A DNA stretch of 64,000 nt from Thermohalobaculum sp039816045 (GCA_039816045.1 JBCBYB010000015.1:37646-101645); one strand, 5' to 3'. Positions 42,920 to 52,131 are shown, counted from the first letter of the stretch. Program-made: numbers and translations. Notes: generated from the sequence alone by a model not told the origin.

Positions 42920-44223
42920 CCGAGGCTGCCACCATACCCGATGAACGCGCGCCGCTCGCTGCGAGCCTCTGGGCCGCAACGGCGATCCGCACGCCCGAGC
43001 GCCCGGCTCTCCAGGGGGAGACCGAGGCCGAGACGGTGATCGTCGGGGCAGGCTTCACCGGGCTCTCGGCCGCGCTGCACCTGGCCGAGGCAGGCCAGGA
43101 TGTGATGGTGCTCGAGGCGGGCACTGTCGGCTGGGGGGCGTCCGGGCGCAATGGCGGGCAGGTGAACCCGGGGCTGAAACAAGACCCCGCGGAGACCGAG
43201 GCGCGCCACGGTCCCGATCTCGGCCCCCGCATGGTTGCGCGGACCGCCTCCGGTGGGGATCTGGTCTTCGGCCTGATCGCACGCCACGGCATCGCCTGTG
43301 ATGCGAACCGCTGCGGCTGGGTGCGCTCGGCCACCAACGCTCGGACCCTCGCCAGCCTGCGCGAGACCGGGCGCCAATGGCGCGACCGCGGGCACGCCGT
43401 CGACGAGGTGGACGCCGACGAGATGGCGGCAATGCTCGGGGTCCGCGCCTATCTTGGCGGGCTGATCGACCGGCGCGGCGGCAACATCCATCCGCTGAAC
43501 TACGCCATCGGCCTCGCGGAGGCCGCAGAGCGCCACGGCGCGCGCATCCATGGCCGCTCCCGCGCGACCGGGGTGCAGTCCGACACCGACAGCGTCACCG
43601 TGACCACCGAGGGCGGCCGCGTCACCGCCAAGCGCGCGCTCCTCTGCACCAACGCCTACACCCACGGCCTCGTCCCCCCGCTCGGGCGCGCCGTGGTCCC
43701 CGTCACCTCCGTGCAGGTCGCGACCGAGCCGCTCTCGGACAATGTCGCGCGCTCGATCCTGCCGGAGGGACATTCTCCAACCGACACGCACCGCCTGCTT
43801 GTGTATTTCCGCAAGGACAGCGCCGGGCGCTTCGCGATCGGGGGACGCGGAGCGCTCAGTGACCGCAACGTCCTGCGGCGACAGCAGGCCCTGCGGGTGA
43901 GGGCCGAACAGCTCTACCCGCAGCTGATCGGCGCCACATGGCGCTATGCCTGGGGCGGCGATGTGGCGATGACCCGCTCCCACGAGCCGGGGCTGCATCG
44001 CATCGCACCCAACGTGATGGCCGGGCTCGGCTTCAACGGCCGCGGGGTCGGGATGGCCACCGTGATGGGCCAGATCCTCGCCGACTGGGCCAGCGGCCGG
44101 CCGGAGGCGGAGCTCGATTTTCCGATCACCGAGGCAGCACCCATCCCGTTCCACCGCTTCCGGCGCATCGGCGTGGGCGCGACCGTGGCGGCGTTCCGTC
44201 TGCTCGACCGGCTCGGGATCTAA
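42916..44223 (+). CDS. FAD-dependent amine/amino-acid oxidoreductase (DAO family, PuuB-like)
   Basis: The 435-residue protein has VIVGAGFTGLSAALHLAEAG near residue 37, the flavin-contact loop GWGASGRNGGQVNPGLK and the C-terminal GLGFNGRGVGMATVMG. This layout matches gamma-glutamylputrescine oxidases and related sarcosine/glycine oxidase-like enzymes. It would oxidise a secondary amine and pass electrons to oxygen or a carrier. GTG at 42916 overlaps the stop of the TMADH-like gene. It ends the amine-catabolism operon that begins at 32,170. Confidence 0.85.
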   Translation: MTEAATIPDERAPLAASLWAATAIRTPERPALQGETEAETVIVGAGFTGLSAALHLAEAGQDVMVLEAGTVGWGASGRNGGQVNPGLKQDPAETEARHGPDLGPRMVARTASGGDLVFGLIARHGIACDANRCGWVRSATNARTLASLRETGRQWRDRGHAVDEVDADEMAAMLGVRAYLGGLIDRRGGNIHPLNYAIGLAEAAERHGARIHGRSRATGVQSDTDSVTVTTEGGRVTAKRALLCTNAYTHGLVPPLGRAVVPVTSVQVATEPLSDNVARSILPEGHSPTDTHRLLVYFRKDSAGRFAIGGRGALSDRNVLRRQQALRVRAEQLYPQLIGATWRYAWGGDVAMTRSHEPGLHRIAPNVMAGLGFNGRGVGMATVMGQILADWASGRPEAELDFPITEAAPIPFHRFRRIGVGATVAAFRLLDRLGI

Positions 44224-44372
44224 CGGGCGCGGGACCGGTGCATTCTCCTTGGTGCGTTGACCTCGCCACCAACTGCCGACCGTTCGACAGTGGTTGAAAT
44301 CAGAGCGCAAAATGATACTTATCAGTCGCAAACTGCAAATTTTTTACTGTCCAAATCGATTGAGGTAGACGA

Positions 44373-45104
44373 ATGAGCATCTCGCTTGTCACACGAATGA
44401 AGATATTTCTGGGTGGCTACAAGTTGGCCAAAAAACAGAAAACGCTAGAAAAATACTCCGATATGGTGAAAAGCATCGAGGATGGGACTGCCAACAAACC
44501 GATCGAAGAAAAGGATGCCAAGGGACTTGTCGATTATCTACAAAAGATGGAACTGAAGGCGGCCAGAAAACAGCTCGCAACGGCAAAGGCTATGGCCAAA
44601 ATGCCCTATGACTGGGGACTTGATGAGGAGAAGTATTACCGCGCCTGCCTGAATGCCGCGAAGAAAAATGGGTTAGACAGTCGAGAATACGAAAAGGCGC
44701 GTGATGCCTATAAAAAGTACGCTGACGGTATCGCTGGGAATTTCAGAGAAACGCGAACAAAGATCGCGGAAAACATGAAGACCATAGACTCGAAGTTGAA
44801 AGAGGCGGGCGCATATGCCCTTCTGGCCTTCGATGTGGCCTCAAGGCTCAGCACGCTTTCCGGGGCCATACATGGCGCCGCTGGCCCGGTTGCTTCGGAA
44901 GTATTCCGATGCTCTCGGGTGATGTTCGACGTTGGCCGCATCACCAACGGCATGAAATCTTCATTCAAGAAGATGAAGCAGAACAGCAAGACGGCATTCA
45001 ATGAAGTGGACGATATCGAGTTATATCATAAAAACTTGGCCGTAGAGACTTGGGACGGCACCTTGGACAAGCAGATCGCCAAGAAGCTCGGGCTGAAAAC
45101 GTAG
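44373..45104 (+). CDS. Orphan helical protein, low G+C (orphan A)
   Basis: I do not recognise this 243-residue protein. It is Lys-rich and almost entirely helical, with a probable hydrophobic hairpin at about 145-190 (AYALLAFDVASRLS, then GAIHGAAGPVASEVF). It has no signal peptide. Codons ending in A or T are far more common than in all neighbours (AAA, GAA, AAT), which points to recent transfer. The motif VASEVFRCSR at 173-182 resembles VASKVFRSAR in the protein at 53,456. The upstream gap (44,224-44,372) is AT-rich and may hold its own promoter. No partner gene is adjacent. Confidence 0.7.
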   Translation: MSISLVTRMKIFLGGYKLAKKQKTLEKYSDMVKSIEDGTANKPIEEKDAKGLVDYLQKMELKAARKQLATAKAMAKMPYDWGLDEEKYYRACLNAAKKNGLDSREYEKARDAYKKYADGIAGNFRETRTKIAENMKTIDSKLKEAGAYALLAFDVASRLSTLSGAIHGAAGPVASEVFRCSRVMFDVGRITNGMKSSFKKMKQNSKTAFNEVDDIELYHKNLAVETWDGTLDKQIAKKLGLKT

Positions 45105-45295
45105 CCTGTCAATCGGTTTATGGGCACCCCCAGAGGCGCTGCTTTCGCGTCGACGTTGGCGTGAGCGCGGCGTTCTTTCGTCGGCATGACCGGCGCGGGA
45201 TCTGACGGGGGCGAGATGTTTCGACTGCACATGACAAGGCTCACGGTCTCTTGGTAAGGGCTGATTTCCGAGACCAACGAGATATCTACCGTCCG

Positions 45296-46300
45296 ATGAC
45301 CAACGCACACCCGAGCACGCGCCTGAGCTGCGCGCCGATGATGGAGTGGACCGACCGCCACTGCCGGATGTTTCACCGGCAGTTTTCGGCGCATGCGCTG
45401 CTCTATACCGAGATGGTCACGGCCTCGGGCCTGGTGATCGGGGAGGCGGACTGGCTGCTCGCCCATGACGTCCGGGAGCATCCGCTCGCCTTGCAACTCG
45501 GCGGTTCGGAGCCAGAGATGCTGGCGCGTGCCGTCGAGATGGCCCTGCCGCTCGGCTTTGCGGAGATCAACCTGAACGTCGGCTGCCCGTCCGACCGGGT
45601 GCAGTCGGGCGCCTTCGGGGCCTGCCTGATGCGCGAGCCGGAGCTGGTGGCGCGCTGCTGTGCGGCGATGCGGGCTGCAGCGGGTGAGGACGGCCCGGAG
45701 ATCACGGTGAAATGCCGCATCGGGGTGGATGAGCAGGACCCCTCCGCGGCGTTGCCGCAGTTCCTCGACACGGTGGCCGAAGCGGGGGTGCGCAGCTTTG
45801 CCATCCATGCGCGCAAGGCCTGGCTCCAGGGCCTCAGCCCCAAGGAGAACCGCACGGTGCCGCCCTTGGACTATGCGCTGGTGCAGCGGATGAAGGCGGA
45901 GCGGCCGGAGCTCACCATCGTGCTGAACGGCGGGATCATGAGCCTTGACGAGGCGGAGACCCATCTCGCCTGGGCCGACGGGGTGATGATCGGGCGCGCG
46001 GCATACCATGACCCGGCGGTGATCTTCGGGCGGGCCGATGCGCTGATCACCGGGCGGGCCATCCCGCCCGTGGCGCCGGAGGACGCGGTGCGGGGGATGC
46101 TGCCCTATATCGAAGCGCGGCTCTCGGAGGGCACCCGGCTCCACCAGATCACGCGGCACATGCTGGGCGCCTTTGCCGGGCGGCCGGGCGCGCGGGCCTG
46201 GCGGCGGCAGCTGTCGGAGGAGGCGTGCCGCCCGGGCGCCGGGCCCGAAGTGGTCGAGCGCGCGATGACAGCGATCCTGGGGCGGGACGAGGCGGCGTGA
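45296..46300 (+). CDS. dusA: tRNA-dihydrouridine(20/20a) synthase
   Basis: The 334-residue TIM-barrel flavoenzyme opens RLSCAPMMEWTDRHCRMFHR and has the DusA active-site block NLNVGCPSDRVQSGAFGACL with the catalytic cysteine near its end. RSFAIHARKAWLQGLSPKEN and GGIMSLDE are further DusA blocks. It reduces U20/U20a of tRNA using NADPH. The ATG at 45296 starts right before the conserved region. The stop overlaps the next gene (GTGA). Confidence 0.93.
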   Translation: MTNAHPSTRLSCAPMMEWTDRHCRMFHRQFSAHALLYTEMVTASGLVIGEADWLLAHDVREHPLALQLGGSEPEMLARAVEMALPLGFAEINLNVGCPSDRVQSGAFGACLMREPELVARCCAAMRAAAGEDGPEITVKCRIGVDEQDPSAALPQFLDTVAEAGVRSFAIHARKAWLQGLSPKENRTVPPLDYALVQRMKAERPELTIVLNGGIMSLDEAETHLAWADGVMIGRAAYHDPAVIFGRADALITGRAIPPVAPEDAVRGMLPYIEARLSEGTRLHQITRHMLGAFAGRPGARAWRRQLSEEACRPGAGPEVVERAMTAILGRDEAA

Positions 46301-47100
46301 GCGCGCACCTAGAGGCCTATCGCGAGCGGGGCTGGGTGCGGCTGCCGGTCTGCCCGGACACCGCGGCCTGGGTTCAGGCCGCCGCGCCGTTGGCCGCCGA
46401 GATCGCCGAGGATCCTGCCGCGAAAGACGCCTGGCTGCGGTGTGGGGGAACCTGGTTCGCGGGCGTCAATATCTTCCCCAATGCCGAGGACGGGTCGGTG
46501 GCCGAGCGGGGTGTCCCGCCGCTTGCGGGCTCGGCTGTGCAGTTCATCGCGGACACGCTCGGTCTCGCCCCGGACCGCTGGGACAAGGCGCAGATCTCGG
46601 TGTGCTATCCCGGCTATCCGCAGCCCTGGGAAGGGGAGAGCGACGCCGCCTTTCGCTTTCGCCGGGACCGGGATGCCGCCCATGTGGACGGGCTGTTGCG
46701 CGACGAGGCGCGCCGGCGCCGCCCTGGCGAGCACCACGGGTTCATCCTCGGTCTGCCCCTCCGCCACAGCGCTCCGGAGGCCGCTCCGATGGTCGTCTGG
46801 GAGAGCAGCCACGAGATCATGCGCGCGGCCTTTCGCGCGCGTCTGGGGGGTATTCCGCCTGCGCGCTGGGCCGAGGAGGATGTGACGGAGATCTACACGG
46901 AAACCCGCCGCCGGATCTTCGAGACCTGTCCGCGGGTGGTTGTCCATGCTGGACCGGGCGAGGCTTATGTCGTCCACCGCCTCGCACTGCATGGGGTGGC
47001 GCCTTGGCAGGCTCCGAAAGGACCGCCTCGGGCGGTCACCTATTTCCGGCCCGAGCCGCCCGCGCATCTGCCGGAGGATTGGTGGCTGGAAGGGCCGTGA
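46297..47100 (+). CDS. Putative Fe(II)/2-oxoglutarate-dependent dioxygenase-like protein
   Basis: The 267-residue protein contains AAHVDGL (His129-x-Asp131) and distal histidines in VVHRLALHGVAPW (His227, His232). This is the HxD...H arrangement of phytanoyl-CoA dioxygenase-like enzymes, and an Arg (about 245) follows that could bind 2-oxoglutarate. GTG at 46297 overlaps the dusA stop. The substrate is unknown; the coupling to dusA raises, but does not show, a link to tRNA or nucleic acid. It converges on the aspartic protease gene with a 6-base gap. Confidence 0.6.
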   Translation: MSAHLEAYRERGWVRLPVCPDTAAWVQAAAPLAAEIAEDPAAKDAWLRCGGTWFAGVNIFPNAEDGSVAERGVPPLAGSAVQFIADTLGLAPDRWDKAQISVCYPGYPQPWEGESDAAFRFRRDRDAAHVDGLLRDEARRRRPGEHHGFILGLPLRHSAPEAAPMVVWESSHEIMRAAFRARLGGIPPARWAEEDVTEIYTETRRRIFETCPRVVVHAGPGEAYVVHRLALHGVAPWQAPKGPPRAVTYFRPEPPAHLPEDWWLEGP

Positions 47101-47106
47101 GCCGCC

Positions 47107-47832
47107 TCAGCGGCCGAGCATCATCGCGCCACGGTCCGTCACCGACTGGCGCAGGATCAGCCGCTCACCCTGGAAGCTCGTCTCGGTCAGGCGGCCAAGA
47201 AAGCTCATGCCGAGGAGAGGCGTGTCGAGGGCGCCCTCTTGAGCCACCGCGGCGATCACATCGCGCACGAGGATCGGGCCAACCTCGATCCGGTCGAGAT
47301 TGATCGGGGCGACCTTCGCCGGGCCGTTGGCCGTGGCGACGGGCATGGAGAAGCGCAGCACATCCGGGTTGATCCCCAGCGACTTGCCCTGCTCGAACGG
47401 GATGATGACCATGCTCGCGCCGGTGTCGACCATCATCCGCATGACATGGCCGTTGATGTGCACATCGGCGCGGAAATGGCCGTCCCAGGCGCGGCGCAGC
47501 TCCACCTCGCCCGGGGCGACGGCGAGCGCGAGGCTCGGGTTCAGCTCCCCGCGCACCCGGTCCCAGATCGAGGAGACATCCTCCCGGAAGACATACCCCC
47601 CGAAGGCGAAGAACCCCAGAAAGGTCAGCGCAAAGGAATTCGCGAGGGTCCGATGGTTGCTCCGCAGCAGCATGCGCGCGATCCCGGCGAACGCAATCGC
47701 GGCCACCAGCATCAAGACGTAGAGCGCCGTCAGCTCGTCGTTCTTGGGCGCGCCCAAGTCGATGTCGGGATGCGCCGCGACATAGATCACGAGCACCACG
47801 CATCCGATGATCGTAAGCGGCCAAAACAACAT
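47107..47832 (-). CDS. Membrane-anchored retropepsin-like aspartic protease (TIGR02281 family)
   Basis: The 241-residue protein has about three N-terminal membrane helices (2-20, 36-55, 66-82) and a soluble protease domain. The catalytic motif is MVDTGASMVIIP with Asp136, and the flap-side strand GHVMRMMVDTG precedes it. The LLGMSFLGRL segment near 215 is the conserved end of single-domain retropepsins, which act as dimers. The protease domain probably faces the periplasm. The natural substrate is unknown. Confidence 0.85.
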   Translation of the reverse strand: MLFWPLTIIGCVVLVIYVAAHPDIDLGAPKNDELTALYVLMLVAAIAFAGIARMLLRSNHRTLANSFALTFLGFFAFGGYVFREDVSSIWDRVRGELNPSLALAVAPGEVELRRAWDGHFRADVHINGHVMRMMVDTGASMVIIPFEQGKSLGINPDVLRFSMPVATANGPAKVAPINLDRIEVGPILVRDVIAAVAQEGALDTPLLGMSFLGRLTETSFQGERLILRQSVTDRGAMMLGR

Positions 47833-47994
47833 CGCCGTCTAGGAACTCCCTGCGACACCGAGCCCGAGCACAACCTGCGTCGGCCTGAACCACCCCGATG
47901 AGCGTCCATAGCATGTCGACACGGTTGACAACAGCTTAATCAGGACACCACAGGCGAAATTTCCGTGTCAGCCCCGGGCGTTGATCCGGATGCG

Positions 47995-48252
47995 TCAAGT
48001 GTCCCGTTTGGCCCGGCGGGCAGCGCGTCCGCCGCTGCGGGTGCCGAGACGCGAGGCCCGCTCCGGCAGTTCGGCCATCAGGCGGTCACGCTCCTCGGGG
48101 GCCATCGACGACCAGCGGCCGATCTCCTCGCCCGTGCGGTAGCAGCCAACGCAGATCCGCGCCTCCGGATGCAGCATGCAGAGCTTGATGCACGGCGAGG
48201 CGATCTCGTCGCGCCGCCACACCGCATCGCTGTCGTTGTCTTTCGCGGCCAT
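47995..48252 (-). CDS. DUF1289 cysteine-rich protein
   Basis: The 85-residue protein has the DUF1289 signature: SPCIKLCMLHPEARICVGCYRT, that is CxxxC followed by CxGC, then the WSSMAPEERDRLMAELP helix. It is probably a small metal-binding protein of unknown role. The C-terminus is Arg-rich. It lies 27 bases downstream of ruvX on the same strand. The 162 bases beyond, up to the protease gene, show no gene. Confidence 0.85.
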   Translation of the reverse strand: MAAKDNDSDAVWRRDEIASPCIKLCMLHPEARICVGCYRTGEEIGRWSSMAPEERDRLMAELPERASRLGTRSGGRAARRAKRDT

Positions 48253-48278
48253 GCCTGCTCCGTCCCTGCGTTCGGGCT

Positions 48279-48746
48279 TCAGCGCGCCATGGCGAGCCGG
48301 TCGAGCGCCCCTTGCAGGATATAAGCCGCTGCGAGTTTATCGATCACTTCAGAGCGACGTTTGCGGGAGGAATCCGCCGCAATCAGCGTGCGCTCGACCG
48401 CCTGGGTGCTCATGCGCTCGTCCCAGAAAGCAATCGGGAGGGGCAGCACACCCGCGAGATTGCGGGCAAAGGCGCGGGTCGCCTGCACCCGTGGCCCTGC
48501 CGTGCCGTCCATGTTGAGCGGCAGGCCGAGCACGAAGCCGACCACCCCGCGTGCGGTTGCGATCTCGCCGAGGCGCGCGGCGTCGGTGGTGAATTTCTTG
48601 CGCTTGATGGTCTCGAGGCCCGTCGCGGTCATGCGCAGCCCGTCCGACACCGCGACGCCGATGGTCTTGGTGCCGAGGTCGAGCCCGATCAGTGGGCCGG
48701 GCGTCGTGGCCAGCGCCTCGATCTCCTTATGGATCGGCGCGCTCAT
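48279..48746 (-). CDS. ruvX: Holliday junction resolvase-like / pre-16S rRNA nuclease (YqgF family)
   Basis: The 155-residue protein has the RNase H-like core LIGLDLGTKTIGVAVSD (about 19-35), GFVLGLPLNMDGT, and FWDERMSTQAVERTL with the catalytic acidic residue. The YqgF/RuvX family processes the 5' end of 16S rRNA precursors. The ATG overlaps the ccmI stop by 4 bases. Confidence 0.92.
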   Translation of the reverse strand: MSAPIHKEIEALATTPGPLIGLDLGTKTIGVAVSDGLRMTATGLETIKRKKFTTDAARLGEIATARGVVGFVLGLPLNMDGTAGPRVQATRAFARNLAGVLPLPIAFWDERMSTQAVERTLIAADSSRKRRSEVIDKLAAAYILQGALDRLAMAR

Positions 48747-50014
48747 TCCGTGATCACACCGAGCACCAGCGCCTGCTCGCGGATGAAGCTGGCAGCACCG
48801 CCGTCCAGCGCCTCCTGGGAGAGCGCATAGGTCCGGCGGGCCTCACGCTGTTGGCCAAGCCGCCAATGGGCGCTGATCAGGCGCAGCCACTCCTCGGGCT
48901 CGCCGCCTTGGGTGACCAGCCGCTCCTCGAGCTGTGCGACCATCCCGCGGATCATCTCCTGACGCTCTTCCGGCGAGAGGTCTTCCGCCGCTGCGAGGTC
49001 CTCCGCCGACGGGCCACGCGCCGCGGTGCCCGGCACCCCGGCCTCGCTGCTGAAGGCGCCGCCGCCGCGGGCCTGGCGGGCATCGGCGAGCATCTGGCCG
49101 AGCATCGGCATCCAGGGGGCTTCGGGGGGGCTCTCCCGCTCCAGCCGTTCCCACAACATGATGGCGCGGTCGAGATCTCCTCGCTGCGCCAGCGCGAGCC
49201 CGCCATAATAGCGTGCCGCCGGGTGCGCGGGGGCAAGCTCCAGCGCGCGGGCGAGGGTGCGCTCGGCCTCCGGCGAGACATAGCCGCCAGTCGCAAGGAT
49301 CAGCGCCTCGGCCCGGTCGGCGAAGAGCGCGCCCTCTGCCCTTGGGCCGAGGATGTCAGCGATCTCGCCATAGATCCGCGCGGCATCGCTGTGCTCGCCC
49401 CGGCGCATATGCGCATCGGCGAGCAGGCGGCGGCCCTCCACATCGTCCGGGCGCTCCGCCAGCACGGATTTGAGCTGAGCCAGCAGGGCTTCTTCCTCGG
49501 GATTGACCTCGGGCACGGGCAGTTCCGCCCCGAAGTGGGCGGCGAAGTCGGCTTCGGCGTCAGCCTGGCTCGGGCGCACCTGCTGGCCGGGCAGGGAGGC
49601 GAGCCCCGCCCGCTGCTCGGCTTCGGAGCGCGCGTCGAACGGGGCGTCCGGTTGCCCCGGTGCTCCGATCAGCAGATAGAGGGCAAGCCCGGTCACCGGC
49701 AGCGCTGCGATCCCGATCTGGGCAAAAAGCTGGCTGGTCTCACGCGGGGCGGGTCCGAGGCTCTCGGAGCGCTCAGCCTTCGCCGAGGCCGCCAGGAGCC
49801 GTCGCCCGATCTCGGCCCGGGAGCCCGCCGCCTGATCCGCGCTCAACGTGCCGCGCTCCACATCCCGGTCGAGCTCGGCCAGCTGATCGCGATAGACGGC
49901 CGCATCGCGGGCCGCCCGGCTCTGCTCTCGTGCGCCGCCCTTGAACAGGGGCAGAAACACGGCGAAAGCCGCGACCAGCGCGATGGCGCCTGCGACGATG
50001 ATGAATGCGCTCAT
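48743..50014 (-). CDS. ccmI: Cytochrome c biogenesis factor CcmI
   Basis: The 423-residue protein has two membrane helices (about 4-22 and 100-118) separated by a basic leucine-zipper-like loop (YRDQLAELDRDVERGTL), as in CcmI. A large periplasmic part with TPR repeats follows (ALILATGGYVSPEAERTLARALEL and neighbours). It chaperones apocytochrome c for the heme ligation complex. MSAFIIVAGAIALVAA is taken as the start because GAGGAC precedes it; the frame continues 20 codons upstream. Confidence 0.88.
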   Translation of the reverse strand: MSAFIIVAGAIALVAAFAVFLPLFKGGAREQSRAARDAAVYRDQLAELDRDVERGTLSADQAAGSRAEIGRRLLAASAKAERSESLGPAPRETSQLFAQIGIAALPVTGLALYLLIGAPGQPDAPFDARSEAEQRAGLASLPGQQVRPSQADAEADFAAHFGAELPVPEVNPEEEALLAQLKSVLAERPDDVEGRRLLADAHMRRGEHSDAARIYGEIADILGPRAEGALFADRAEALILATGGYVSPEAERTLARALELAPAHPAARYYGGLALAQRGDLDRAIMLWERLERESPPEAPWMPMLGQMLADARQARGGGAFSSEAGVPGTAARGPSAEDLAAAEDLSPEERQEMIRGMVAQLEERLVTQGGEPEEWLRLISAHWRLGQQREARRTYALSQEALDGGAASFIREQALVLGVITE

Positions 50015-50213
50015 GGCGTCCTCCTCGGGCAGAGGTAGCGGTGCCGGTGGCCCCCCGCAATCCGCCGCCGCCAAAGGATCGTCCGATCGTGACGGTCCCG
50101 ATGTCGCAGATCACGTCGCCCAAGACGCCAAAACAGCCGCATTCCCGCTGCTTGCTTGCCGACAGAGGCCCTAGACCGCATACTCGACCGAGCCCTCTAC
50201 CAGGAGCCGCAAG

Positions 50214-51458
50214 ATGAAACATTACTCCGCCTATGCCGTCGCCCGTGAGGCCATGCGCTACCACAAGGGGTGGGAGCGGGCCTGGCCGGACCCGGAGCCC
50301 AAGACCCATTATGACGTGGTGATCGTCGGGGCCGGCGGGCATGGGCTCGCGACCGCCTATTATCTCGCCAAGAACCACGGCGTGACCAATGTGGCGGTGC
50401 TGGAGAAGGGCTGGCTAGGGGGCGGCAACACCGGGCGCAACACCACGATCATCCGCTCGAACTATCTGCAGCCGGCCTCCGCGTCGATCTATGAGCTCTC
50501 GCGTGGGCTCTACGAGGACCTCTCCCAGCAGCTCAACTTCAACATCATGTTCAGCCCCCGCGGCGTGATGATGCTGTGCCAGACCGAGCACGAACTGCGC
50601 GCGATGAAACGCACGGCGCACGCGAACCGCCTGGCCGGCATCCACACCGAGCTGGTCGGGCCGGAGGCGGTCAAGAAGCACTGCCCGATCATCAACATCG
50701 AGGGCCCGCGCTATCCGGTGCTGGGCGGGCTCTGGCAGCCCCGCGGCGGCACTGCGCGCCACGATGCGGTGGCCTGGGGCTATGCCCGCGCGGCCTCAGC
50801 GCTCGGCGTGCACGTCATCCAGAACTGCGAGGTTACCGGCATCGACCGCCCGAACAACCGGGTCAAAGGCGTGCAGACCTCCCGCGGGCCGATCACCTGC
50901 GACAAGCTCTGCATCGTGGTGGCCGGGCACTCGGGCGTGCTGGCGGATATGGCGGGCTTCCGCCTGCCGGTCGAGAGCGTGGCGCTCCAGGCGCTGGTCT
51001 CCGAGCCGATCAAGCCCTGCATGGACATCGTGGTCATGGCCAACACCGTGCATGGCTATATGAGCCAATCCGACAAGGGCGAGATGGTGATCGGCGGCGG
51101 GGCTGACGGCTATAACAACTACACCCAGCGCGGCAGCTTCCAGCACATCGAGGAGACGGTGACCGCGCTGGTCGAGACCTTCCCGATGATCTCGCGGCTC
51201 AAGATGCTGCGCCAGTGGGGCGGGATCGTGGACATGACGGGCGACCGCTCGCCGATCATCTCGAAGACGCCGGTGGAGAACGTCTTCATCAACTGCGGCT
51301 GGGGGACTGGTGGGTTCAAGGCGATCCCCGGCTCCGGTTGGGCGACGGCGGGGCTGGTGGCCAAGGGCGAGGACCCGGTGGCAGGGCCATTCGGGCTCGA
51401 CCGCTTCACCGAGGGCCGCATGATCGACGAGAGCGTGGCGGCCGCCGTCGCGCACTGA
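50214..51458 (+). CDS. soxB: Sarcosine oxidase beta subunit (SoxB), solitary
   Basis: The 414-residue protein matches the beta subunit of heterotetrameric sarcosine oxidase: MKHYSAYAVAREAMRYHKGW at the start, FAD motif VVIVGAGGHGLATAYYLAK, and RGGTARHDAVAWGYARA containing the His that links covalent FMN in characterised enzymes. The tail WGTGGFKAIPGSG is also conserved. The enzyme demethylates sarcosine to glycine, giving formaldehyde or methylene-THF. The delta, alpha and gamma subunit genes that normally follow are absent. A strong hairpin follows the stop. Confidence 0.9.
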   Translation: MKHYSAYAVAREAMRYHKGWERAWPDPEPKTHYDVVIVGAGGHGLATAYYLAKNHGVTNVAVLEKGWLGGGNTGRNTTIIRSNYLQPASASIYELSRGLYEDLSQQLNFNIMFSPRGVMMLCQTEHELRAMKRTAHANRLAGIHTELVGPEAVKKHCPIINIEGPRYPVLGGLWQPRGGTARHDAVAWGYARAASALGVHVIQNCEVTGIDRPNNRVKGVQTSRGPITCDKLCIVVAGHSGVLADMAGFRLPVESVALQALVSEPIKPCMDIVVMANTVHGYMSQSDKGEMVIGGGADGYNNYTQRGSFQHIEETVTALVETFPMISRLKMLRQWGGIVDMTGDRSPIISKTPVENVFINCGWGTGGFKAIPGSGWATAGLVAKGEDPVAGPFGLDRFTEGRMIDESVAAAVAH

Positions 51459-51464
51459 GATCTT

Positions 51465-51491
51465 CGCCCCGGCCGCCAATCGGCCTGGGCG
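51465..51491 (+). terminator. Hairpin after soxB
   Basis: Eleven-base arms CGCCCCGGCCG (51465-51475) and CGGCCTGGGCG (51481-51491), with one mismatch, enclose a 5-base loop starting 7 bases after the soxB stop. The 3' side continues CGCTGTCTTCT, T-rich but without a full T-run. It is likely to end the soxB transcript, so downstream sox genes are not expected. Confidence 0.55.
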
Positions 51492-51722
51492 CGCTGTCTT
51501 CTAAACCTGACAGTGAAACTTCACCGAAAATTTTACATTGATGCCTAGGGTCCTGGGTGGCGGTGCTTCCGAAGGGTGGGAGGTGCTGCCGAACACCGGG
51601 AGCCCTCGCGCTCCCCAAACGGGCCCTTCGCTCTCCCTGCGGCGGGGTTCAACAACCGGCCGGCCTGACCGGGCCCGGTCGTCAGTCTCGGTCAGGGGCG
51701 GCCCAAGAAATTGGGGCAAACC

Positions 51723-52106
51723 ATGAAAGCCGATGTGTCGGGAAGAGGTGTTCTCAGGGGGCTCGATGCCCTCGTTCAGTGGCGGGAGCGGTGGCTCTTG
51801 ATCGTTGCGCTCATCAGCGCGCTGATCTGGGCCCGCGATCTGGTCGAGAGCTATGCCGGGCTGCCGGCGGCGATCAAGCGCCAGGCAGCTGTGGTCTCGC
51901 AACTCGACTGGCGCGTTCATGGCCTGGAAGCGCGCCTTGCGCATGGCCATGCTGGACCGCACGGGGACTTGGCAATTGGGGTGAGGCCGTCTCTCACGGG
52001 GCGGTCGGGGCTTGCCGGGACCCGCGATGCGGTCGACCACCGCTGCTGCCGCTGGACGGGGGAGGAGAGCGCTCCCTGGACCCTCTTCGTGCCGTTCGAT
52101 CACTGA
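51723..52106 (+). CDS. Hypothetical single-span membrane protein
   Basis: The 127-residue frame encodes one hydrophobic segment (WLLIVALISALIWARDLV, about 22-40) and a short amphipathic helix (YAGLPAAIKRQAAVVSQLDW). The last 50 residues are Gly/Arg-rich and look less protein-like. GGGGCAAACC precedes the ATG. A good intrinsic terminator stands 26 bases after the stop, which supports a real transcription unit. I do not recognise the protein. Confidence 0.45.
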   Translation: MKADVSGRGVLRGLDALVQWRERWLLIVALISALIWARDLVESYAGLPAAIKRQAAVVSQLDWRVHGLEARLAHGHAGPHGDLAIGVRPSLTGRSGLAGTRDAVDHRCCRWTGEESAPWTLFVPFDH

Positions 52107-52131
52107 GCGGCACCAGCCTCAGACGGCCTTT

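Noticed and set aside
40403..42979. An 858-codon minus-strand frame, and a similar one at 38,056-40,317.
   Set aside because: Both are antisense to the two TMADH-type genes, whose motifs are unambiguous.
50100..50115. A third TATCGCA-type repeat upstream of soxB (GATGTCGCAGATCACGTCGC).
   Set aside because: Only the first dozen bases resemble the 54.5-kb copy, and the repeating heptamers are absent.
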